Source of the DNA: JBEKCP01 sp050014815
Lineage (GTDB): Bacteria > Planctomycetota > Planctomycetia > Pirellulales > Thermoguttaceae
Direction of reading: 5' to 3'
NCBI GenBank assembly: GCA_050014815.1
Contig: JBEKCP010000613.1
Span: 1 to 6,788, forward strand
DNA: 6,788 nt
A program made the translations under genes and the position numbers. Below the pieces are notes generated by a model. It made no database searches, was not told the DNA's origin, and saw only the letters and a list, made by a program, of their open reading frames with translations. Within the stretch, counting starts at the first letter, position 1; every line of letters starts with the position of its first letter. This document shows positions 1-5,609 of the stretch, piece by piece.

Positions 1-283
1 CTGGCGGCTTCCGCTCGCGGCGAGCGTCGCCAGCTCAGCCCCCGGCCAGTTACTCTCGGGCGATCCGAGGGGCGCGAACCTGGCCGGGCGTTTCATCGTT
101 CCGGCCGACGCGCGACTTGGCGGCGGGCAGATCGCCGGCAAGGGCGAATACTTCGTTGTGCTTTCGCTCCAGGAGGGAAAAGCCCCGGACGTCAAAGTTG
201 AAGGCTCCGGCCTGGACGCGAAAGTCACGGTCGGCGCCCGGACGATTGCCTTCGACGGGCGACGAATCAGCCTGGGAAAGTAG
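1..283 (+). CDS. C-terminal end of a beta-rich protein, possibly heparinase II/III-like (5' truncated)
   Basis: The frame beginning at base 2 is open from the window edge to a TAG at 281-283, giving the last 93 residues of a protein whose start lies outside the window. The visible part alternates short hydrophobic strands with Gly/Asp turns (for example FIVPADARLGGGQIAG, EYFVVLSLQ, VKVEGSG, VTVGARTIAFDG) and ends in RISLGK, so it looks like an all-beta C-terminal domain. The style of this tail reminds me of the beta-sandwich that closes secreted heparinase II/III-family polysaccharide lyases of planctomycetes. No catalytic residue falls inside the window, so that assignment is only a suggestion. 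It could be any secreted protein with a C-terminal beta-sandwich. The gene is co-directional with those downstream but is separated from them by a palindrome-filled gap, so it need not belong to the same transcript. Confidence 0.6.
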   Translation, partial: WRLPLAASVASSAPGQLLSGDPRGANLAGRFIVPADARLGGGQIAGKGEYFVVLSLQEGKAPDVKVEGSGLDAKVTVGARTIAFDGRRISLGK

Positions 284-286
284 GAC

Positions 287-310
287 GTACTCTTCACGCT
301 CCGCGTGAAG
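287..310 (-). repeat. REP-like palindrome, copy 1 (inverted)
   Basis: A perfect 8-bp stem, CTTCACGC at 292-299 and GCGTGAAG at 303-310, encloses the 3-base loop TCC. The tetranucleotide GTAC sits at 287-290, two bases outside the stem. Read on the minus strand this is the same 24-base unit as the two copies that follow, with GGA as the loop. It begins four bases after the stop codon of the upstream gene. A hairpin here could also protect or end the upstream transcript, but no T-run follows, so it is not a standard intrinsic terminator. Confidence 0.8.
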
Positions 311-315
311 CCGTT

Positions 316-339
316 CCTCGCGCGGAGCGCGAGAAGTAC
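316..339 (+). repeat. REP-like palindrome, copy 2 (direct)
   Basis: A perfect 7-bp stem, CTCGCGC at 317-323 and GCGCGAG at 327-333, encloses the loop GGA and is followed by AAGTAC. Against copies 1 and 3, the pair at stem positions 320/330 has changed from A-T to G-C on both sides, so base pairing is kept. The outermost pair of the other copies is lost (C316 faces A334). It is five bases from copy 1 and seven from copy 3. Confidence 0.8.
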
Positions 340-346
340 ACTATTC

Positions 347-370
347 CCTCACGCGGAGCGTGAGGAGTAC
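347..370 (+). repeat. REP-like palindrome, copy 3 (direct), overlapping a ribosome binding site
   Basis: A perfect 8-bp stem, CCTCACGC at 347-354 and GCGTGAGG at 358-365, encloses the loop GGA and is followed by AGTAC. It differs from the inverted copy at only two positions of the 24-base unit. Those two positions pair with each other (C-G here, T-A there). The 3' arm and tail of this copy include the GAGGAG that best serves as ribosome binding site for the gene starting at 374. Confidence 0.8.
362..367 (+). promoter_or_regulatory. Ribosome binding site of the HEAT-repeat gene, inside a palindrome
   Basis: GAGGAG lies six bases upstream of the ATG at 374, a normal spacing. This decides the start: the in-frame GTG at 305 lies inside the first palindrome, has no comparable upstream signal, and would put about 23 non-signal residues ahead of the signal peptide. 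The first four bases of the site are the 3' arm of a perfect hairpin stem, so the site would be partly masked when the hairpin forms. Confidence 0.6.
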
Positions 371-373
371 ACG

Positions 374-1189
374 ATGTTTCGATCCGATCGACTGCTGACC
401 GCGTGTATTGCCGCGATGTGCGCGTTCGCACCGCTGGGCGCCGCGGCCGCGCGCGCCGCGCCGACTTTCAGCAAGGAATCACTTTCTTCCGACATGCCGC
501 CCGATGTCCGCGAGCGAGTCGAGCGGCTTTACAGCATCGGCGAACCGGCCCGGGCGTACGCGCTCCGCGCCTGCCAGTCGCCTGATCCGGCGGTTCGCCG
601 GGGCGCTGTCCGGGCACTGCCGGCTTTTGCCAAGGTCCGCACCGGCTACCGCAGTCTCGATGGCAATAGCGTCGCCTTCGCGTCGCCGCCCTGGTGCGGG
701 ACGCAGTTGGTGGTCGATCAATTGCTCCGCGGTGCCGGCGACTCCGATGCCGCGGTGCGGCTGGCCACGCTGGAGTCGCTCTCCAGGCTCGCCTCGTGCC
801 CGGACAAGAAGCTGCCGTTGGCCGATGCGATCCGCGCGGCGCTGACCGACACCGATCCGGAAATCCGGCGCGAAGCCGTGGCGGTGGTGTCGGAGACCGA
901 CGAGACCGACAAGGTCAAGTTCGAGGCGATCCAGAGGCTGGTGTCCGATGCTGCCCCGGCGGTCCGCAGCAAGGCGGTCAGTGCGCTGCATGGGTTGCCG
1001 GGCGAGCGGCCTCGTGCCGTGCCGCTTCTGTTGGACTCGTTGAAAGACGGCGAGCAGGCGGTCCGTCGCTCGGCCCACGAGGCCCTGCTGGCCGTCACCC
1101 GTCAAGAAATAGAACCCGATCCGGAAATCTGGCGGAAGTGGTGGAACGCCGAGCGCGACCGCACAACCGCCTCCGTGAAGAAGGACTGA
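374..1189 (+). CDS. Exported HEAT-repeat protein
   Basis: This encodes 271 residues. Residues 1-29 form a signal peptide: MFRSDR, then a hydrophobic Ala/Leu-rich core, then an A-R-A type cleavage region before APTFS. The mature protein is a small alpha-solenoid of about five HEAT-like repeats at roughly 57-88, 112-141, 148-175, 182-208 and 214-243. Each carries the typical second-helix pattern D-x-x-[VI]-R-x-x-A, for example DPAVRRGAV, DAAVRLATL, DPEIRREAV, APAVRSKAV and EQAVRRSAH. The protein closes with DPEIWRKWWNAERDR at about 249-263, a tryptophan-rich tail that I associate with planctomycete HEAT proteins. HEAT solenoids bind proteins, and no catalytic residues are visible. It stands three bases upstream of the giant propeller gene, so the two products are probably made together and may be partners; that is inference. 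The insertion at about 88-110, containing PPWCG, departs from the repeat and holds one of only a few cysteines. Confidence 0.88.
   Translation: MFRSDRLLTACIAAMCAFAPLGAAAARAAPTFSKESLSSDMPPDVRERVERLYSIGEPARAYALRACQSPDPAVRRGAVRALPAFAKVRTGYRSLDGNSVAFASPPWCGTQLVVDQLLRGAGDSDAAVRLATLESLSRLASCPDKKLPLADAIRAALTDTDPEIRREAVAVVSETDETDKVKFEAIQRLVSDAAPAVRSKAVSALHGLPGERPRAVPLLLDSLKDGEQAVRRSAHEALLAVTRQEIEPDPEIWRKWWNAERDRTTASVKKD
1181..1185 (+). promoter_or_regulatory. Ribosome binding site of the giant propeller gene
   Basis: AAGGA lies in the last codons of the HEAT-repeat gene, seven bases before a GTG at 1193 and overlapping the end of the upstream reading frame. It is the reason for choosing the GTG at 1193, although that leaves an unusually long stretch before the hydrophobic signal segment. 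The layout predicts translational coupling to the HEAT-repeat gene. Confidence 0.6.
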
Positions 1190-1192
1190 GCG

Positions 1193-3560
1193 GTGCAATT
1201 GCGACGACGAGACAATGGCGAGACATCAAGTGGGCCCCGCTTGCCGAGCGGGGCCTCGGGCGCGAATCGGGAGTTTTCTGGACAACGCCGTGCGCCGCCG
1301 CTCGCAGCGTGGGCCGTCGGTCCGCTGCTTCTTCTTGCAGCCCTTGCGCGCGGGCAAGAATACCCGCCGCGCCGCGCCGAAGGCGAAGCGGTCGGCGCAA
1401 TGCAACTTGTCGACGTAGATCGGACGGTTCATGATCGGTTGCGGGAGATCGCGCAATGGGCTGAGGAGAAGCGTTACGATGAGGCTCAGGAGGCCCTTCA
1501 CCTGCTCATGACCGCCGAGAAACCCGCCTTCTTTCCAGACGCGGAAAGCAAGTGCCGCTACACCACCACGGCCGACGCCGCGGCCCGGCTCTTGGGCACG
1601 CTGCCCGACGAGGTGCTCGATCAGTACTGCAAGCGGCACGACATGGCCGCCCAGAAGCTCTTTGAAGACGCCCGTGCGAAGGCGGACTGGTCCGCGCTGC
1701 GGTCGGTGGGCGAACGGTACTTTCCTACCCCGCACGGCGGCAAGGCACTGGGGCTGCTGGCCGCCGCCGCCATGGATAGGGGCGAGCATCTCGTCGCCGC
1801 GGTCCTGTGGGAGCGATTGTATCGCGAGCACCGGCGACTGGGCGCCGACCGCGCGATGCTGCTCTGCAAGGCCTGCGTGGCCTATCACCTGGCCGGATTG
1901 CGCGAGAAGGCCGCGTCGCTCCTTGCCGAGTTGAAAACCCGGCACGCCGCGGCGGAGGCGGCGATCGCGGGCGAGCGCGTTCTGCTGCGGGCTTTTCTGG
2001 AAAAGGCGCTGGCGGCACAGCCCGTCGCCGCGTTGCCCCCAATCCAACCGTCGGCCGAATGGCGCTCGCTGGCCGGCTCCGCGCGGTCGGTGGCCCTGAT
2101 GACCGAAAGCGCGGCCGCGGCCTTGCCGCTGTCGAGCGGGTCAAAGGCGGAACGGGCCGGATTCATCGAGGAGCTACTGGGATCCGGCAAGGCGTCGACT
2201 CCGGCGGATCCGTCCACGTCGGCCACTTTCAGCGCCGGCCGCGTCCGCGTCCGAAAGACCGTTTCCGGTCAGCCGCCGTTGGAATTCGATCTCCCGCCTT
2301 TGATCCACCCGGTGACCATCGGCGGCATGGTGCTCTGCCGCCGCGAGGCGGAGGTCGTCGCCACATCGCTGGCATCGGGGAATGAACTGTGGCGGATCCC
2401 CGGCCTGCCCTTGTATCGTCCCGGCGAAGATCCCCAGTCCGGAGGCGGCGCTGCTGAGTTCGCCCTGGCCGGCGATCTGGGCCGCTACGGATTGACCGTG
2501 GGCGATGGGCGCGTGTACACGGTGTGCAAGTTCCGGCGGTTGGGGCGGCCGACGTATCGTTTCGCCGACGGCCAGCAGAGTCCCGAGAGCGAAGGCTCGT
2601 CGCTGGTCGCCCTGGCCGTGAAACCGGGCGGGGCGGACGTGACCTGGGAGGTCGGCTGCGGCAAAGGCGAGCCGGAGTCGTTGCGGCAGGCGAAGTATCT
2701 CTCGGCCCCCACGTTCCATCAGGGGCGTCTCTACGTACTGGCCCGGCTGGGGAACCGTTATCACGCCATGTGCCTGGATGCCGCCAAGGGGACTTTGCTT
2801 TGGGAAACCCCGGTGGGGCTGGTGCCGATGCGCGGCGGGGCCGCCCTCTCGTGGCAGCAAGCCCATGCGCTGGAGGTGACCACCGAGCGCGGCAGCCCGC
2901 CGGCGGTCGCCGACGGGGCCGTGCTGCTGACGACCAACTCGGGCGTAATCGCCGCGCTGGAGGCTGCCAGCGGTGCGCCGCGGTGGGCGCACCGTTACGA
3001 TAGCTTGGTCAGCGGGCCGGCAACGCAAGCGGCCAACCTGGATTTGCAGGGCCAGGCCATCCGTGTCGCCACCTTGCGCCGGCCTTACTGGCCCGTCAAT
3101 CCACTCATCGTGGCGCAAGGGCGGGTGGTTTCGTTGCCCTGCGATAGCGACTCTGTCCTGGCGCTGGACGCACAGACCGGCAGCCTGCTTTGGCGCACCC
3201 CGCGGCAAGAACAGCAGGACCTGACTGCAATGGACGACGGCGTCTTGCTGTTGAGCGGCCCCGACTTGACGATGCTCCAGGTCCGTGATGGCGGCGTGTT
3301 GCGCCGCGTCCCGGGCCGTATCCTGGGCCGGCCGGCGGTCACCGCCGGCGGCATCATTGCCGCCGGCAGCACCGCGGTCGCGGGCCAGGGCTGCATCGTC
3401 CGCATCGATCGCGGCAGTGGGGCGGTGGAAGAGCAGCCGCTGCTGGCTGGGGATGCCGTGCTGGGGCGGATGTTGCTGGCGGGCGGCCGCCTGGTGGGCG
3501 CCAACGCCACGGGGCTGAGCGTCTATGCCGATTCCGAAACCGCCGTGCAAATGCTGCGCC
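1193..3560 (+). CDS. Giant exported PQQ-like beta-propeller protein, 5' part before the frameshift (signal, alpha-helical repeats, first propeller)
   Basis: This is the N-terminal 789 residues of a protein that, with the frame break near 3557-3561 repaired, would run to 5597 and have about 1467 residues. A basic, Gly/Ser-rich segment of about 32 residues precedes a hydrophobic stretch (about 36-53, with LLLLAALARG), which is a signal peptide or membrane anchor. Residues about 78-275 are alpha-helical and TPR-like, with features such as RYFPTPHGGKALGLLAAAA and AVLWERLYREH that I know from large planctomycete propeller proteins. Residues about 345-780 are a PQQ-like/BamB-type beta-propeller; its blades carry motifs such as LASGNELW (393-400), DAAKGTLLWETP (529-540), EAASGAPRW (590-598) and DAQTGSLLWRTP (659-670). 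I see no sign of a bound quinone or enzyme active site, so a binding or scaffold role is more likely than dehydrogenase activity. The same frame stays open to 4498, but beyond about 3560 it becomes an Arg/Gly/Pro-rich product typical of a shadow frame. Confidence 0.82.
1233..1255. repeat. GC-rich perfect palindrome within the 5' end of the giant gene
   Basis: GGCCCCGCT at 1233-1241 and AGCGGGGCC at 1247-1255 form a perfect 9-bp stem around the 5-base loop TGCCG. G1232 and T1256 could add a G-U pair in RNA. It begins 40 bases after the GTG start and encodes the Gly/Pro/Ser-rich residues just before the signal segment. It may be an inserted repeat of a second type, a translation-modulating hairpin, or a sign that the true start is further downstream. 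No T-run follows, so it is not a clear terminator. Confidence 0.6.
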
Positions 3561-3562
3561 GA
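3551..3562 (+). other. Frameshift junction between the two halves of the giant gene
   Basis: The coding frame that carries propeller 1 (codons such as GTC 3521, CTG 3554, CGC 3557) ceases to give credible protein after about 3559. From then on the frame that includes GAG at 3561 gives a credible helical protein (ENARKASDATLAADALSLL and onward). Joining needs the loss of one base (for example C3557 or C3560) or the gain of two. The second frame has a TGA at 3516-3518, so the switch must lie after 3518. The candidate run is ATGCTGCGCCGAGAA, which has only a CC doublet and no long homopolymer. It may be an assembly error, a real mutation, or recoding. Confidence 0.75.
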
Positions 3563-5597
3563 GAACGCCCGCAAGGCAAGCGATGCGACCCTGGCCGCCG
3601 ACGCTCTTTCGCTCCTGTTCGAGGCGAGGATCCGCCAATACATTGCCGCGGAAAGCGACAGAGACGCAGATCGTTTTCTGACCGAGGCCGTCGAGCACGC
3701 TTCAACCGCCGGCCAGCGCGAACGGATCCTCGTCGAGCAAGTGCGGCGGCAGGAGCAGAAGGGGCGGCCCGCCGAAGCGGCACGGGCGGCGCAGGCGGTC
3801 CTGGACCGGCACGCGGGTGCCCCTCAGGCAGCGACGGGCGATCGGCTGCGAGAATACTTCGTTGCCCGCCGCGAGCTTGCCCGGCTAATCGTCCGGCACG
3901 GCGAAGCCGTCTATGCACCGATGGAAAAGCAGATGGCCGCCGCACTGGATCGGGCGGCGGCCAAACGCAATCCGGACGAACTCACAGCGATCCACCGGCG
4001 ATGGCCACTGGCCTCGCGGGCCGGCGACGCCTTGTTGCTGGCCGCGGAGGCCCTTTGGGAAAGATCGCTGGCCAACTCGCCCCCCGACGAAAGACTCGTC
4101 AGGAGGGCCAGCCGCCTGCTGGGCGAGGTCGGCAACGACCGACAGGAAGCGATGCGTGTCCGGGCGGCGGCCGCGCAAACGCTCATCGATCTCCGCTTCC
4201 GGCCGCTGACGGCCGCAGCGATGTCCGAGGCGTGGAAGGCCGCTGCCCCTTCCACGCAGGTCCGGTTTGCCGCATTCTCGGGCACGCTCGGCGATCTGCG
4301 GAAACAACTTGCCGGCGCCCAGAGCAAGCCCATGCCGGCCGAAGACCACGATTTCTCCGGTTGCGCGCTGCCGCTGGGCGCCGTCTGGGAGTTGCCCTGC
4401 GGACCGGGGCGGCTGCTGCTGGACACCCGCGGCCAGGCTGTACGGCTTGCGGACCGCGTATTTATCCTGACCGGCGAGCGCGAGTTGAGGTGTTTTGACG
4501 CGCGGCGCAACGACGGCGAAAGTGCCTGCCTGTGGACGATCCCGTTGCCGCCGCCGTCAGCCGTCGGCCAACGCTTGGGCCAGCTTGGCGCCGACGGCCG
4601 CCGCCTGGCCATTGTCGACGCCAGGGCGTTGCTGCTGGTGGACCCGATGTTCGGCCGGGTCCTCGGCCAGAAGCCACTGGACGGCTTCGGGCCGCGCGGC
4701 TGGACCCGGGCGGCCGGAAACGGCGACAGCCTGGTGTTGGCGGACCATCACGGCACGACGCTGGGCATCAGGCTTTCCGACGGAGACGTTGTCTGGCAGG
4801 GGCGCTTCTCCGATTTCGACATGGCGTCGATGGCCGCATCTTGCGAGACGCTCCTGGCGAGCGATTGGACTCGCGGCCGGCATCGGTGCTGGGACATGCG
4901 CACCGGCCGCATCCTGGCCGAACCGGCGCCTCGCGTGTCCAAGGGCTCCGCGTTCTCCGCCCTGCTGACCCCTGAAGGATTGGTCGTCGCCATGAGCGAA
5001 GCAGCGGTGACGGTCCACGACATCCGCTTTCCCGACGGCGAGGCTCGGAAGGTGGACCTGGGTGATGCCGGGTGGCGGCTGTTCGGCGCCGGCCCGCGCT
5101 TCGTGGGGCTGAAGTCGCCTGAGGGGAAGCTGCGAGTGCTGGACCTGTTCGACTTGAAGCGAACCATCGAGTTGGACGCCGGCAGCGGCTCGCGGCTGCC
5201 CCTGCGCCTGCTTTTCCACGCGGATCGTGCCTTGCTCCTCTCCTCCGGAAAGTCGCAGGACGAGGAACCGGCCGGCCTGGGCTTGACGGCCTTTGATCTG
5301 CCTTCCGGCAAACCGGCATGGGGCCGGCCCTTAGTATCGGAGAAGATGGGGGCTTGCCGCAGCGAGGCCGTGGCGATCTATGGCGATGTCGTCAGTCTGG
5401 CAGTCGTGCCGCACGATACGGCCCGGCCCGTGCGGCAACTTGTGGTCAAAATCGACGACGGCGCCGTGTTCGATTGCTCGACGGACACCGGCGTTGCCCG
5501 GCGCGACTTTCCGGGCGTAGCAGGCCCCGTCGTCCTCAACGGGCGGGTTCTGGTTGCCGGGCAAGATGGGGTTGCATGTCTGATGAGCCTGGAGTAG
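3561..5597 (+). CDS. Giant exported PQQ-like beta-propeller protein, 3' part after the frameshift (alpha-helical linker, second propeller)
   Basis: This encodes 678 residues ending at TAG 5595-5597, equal to residues 790-1467 of the repaired protein. Residues about 790-1045 are alpha-helical, Ala/Arg/Leu-rich and TPR-like (for example ATLAADALSLLFEARI, RPAEAARAAQAVLDRH, AAAAQTLIDLRF). Residues about 1060-1467 form a second beta-propeller with blade-like strands and turn motifs such as LVDPMFGRVLGQKP, RLSDGDVVWQG, CWDMRTGRILAEP, AFDLPSGKPAWGRP and a final VLNGRVLVAGQDGVACLM. Its blades are more diverged from the PQQ-like consensus than those of propeller 1. The frame contains an ATG at 3525, but the first dozen residues from there overlap propeller 1 out of frame, there is no good ribosome binding site, and an independent product would lack a signal peptide. 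It is therefore better read as the downstream half of the same gene. The NPCBM-protein gene follows twelve bases after its stop. Confidence 0.8.
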   Translation, partial: ENARKASDATLAADALSLLFEARIRQYIAAESDRDADRFLTEAVEHASTAGQRERILVEQVRRQEQKGRPAEAARAAQAVLDRHAGAPQAATGDRLREYFVARRELARLIVRHGEAVYAPMEKQMAAALDRAAAKRNPDELTAIHRRWPLASRAGDALLLAAEALWERSLANSPPDERLVRRASRLLGEVGNDRQEAMRVRAAAAQTLIDLRFRPLTAAAMSEAWKAAAPSTQVRFAAFSGTLGDLRKQLAGAQSKPMPAEDHDFSGCALPLGAVWELPCGPGRLLLDTRGQAVRLADRVFILTGERELRCFDARRNDGESACLWTIPLPPPSAVGQRLGQLGADGRRLAIVDARALLLVDPMFGRVLGQKPLDGFGPRGWTRAAGNGDSLVLADHHGTTLGIRLSDGDVVWQGRFSDFDMASMAASCETLLASDWTRGRHRCWDMRTGRILAEPAPRVSKGSAFSALLTPEGLVVAMSEAAVTVHDIRFPDGEARKVDLGDAGWRLFGAGPRFVGLKSPEGKLRVLDLFDLKRTIELDAGSGSRLPLRLLFHADRALLLSSGKSQDEEPAGLGLTAFDLPSGKPAWGRPLVSEKMGACRSEAVAIYGDVVSLAVVPHDTARPVRQLVVKIDDGAVFDCSTDTGVARRDFPGVAGPVVLNGRVLVAGQDGVACLMSLE

Positions 5598-5601
5598 GGA
5601 G
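5596..5601 (+). promoter_or_regulatory. Ribosome binding site of the NPCBM-protein gene, overlapping the upstream stop
   Basis: AGGGAG begins inside the TAG stop codon of the giant gene and lies eight bases before the ATG at 5610, so the two genes are probably translationally coupled. An ATG at 5603 is followed at once by TGA and sits too close to this site to be a useful start. Confidence 0.6.
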
Positions 5602-5609
5602 CATGTGAG

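Noticed and set aside
337..342. TACACT as a -10-like promoter element between palindromes 2 and 3
   Set aside because: Its first bases are the tail of the repeat itself, and no convincing -35 element lies at the right distance, so no promoter is claimed.
305..373. Earlier GTG start for the HEAT-repeat gene
   Set aside because: It starts inside the first palindrome, lacks a ribosome binding site and would bury the signal peptide; ATG 374 has both a good site and a signal peptide directly after it.
395..406. Possible lipobox (LTAC) in the HEAT-repeat protein
   Set aside because: The cysteine is residue 11, too near the start to leave a hydrophobic core before it; a normal signal peptide cleaved near residue 29 fits better.
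694..1434. 246-codon plus-strand frame across the HEAT gene and the start of the giant gene
   Set aside because: It is an Arg/Gly-rich shadow out of frame with two well-supported genes and straddles their junction.
3344..3367. 10-bp perfect inverted repeat with a TCAT loop
   Set aside because: It lies deep inside propeller 1 and is accounted for by the Ala/Gly codons of AGGIIAAG; no sign of repetition or of a regulatory position.
2174..3643. 489-codon open frame on the minus strand opposite propeller 1
   Set aside because: It is antisense to a convincing propeller coding sequence, rich in Arg/Gln/His/Pro, shows no domain pattern, and is expected by chance in high-GC DNA.
3561..4498. Continuation of the propeller 1 frame beyond the frameshift
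   Set aside because: The product becomes Arg/Gly/Pro-rich and low in hydrophobic periodicity, while the neighbouring frame gives credible helices and then a propeller.
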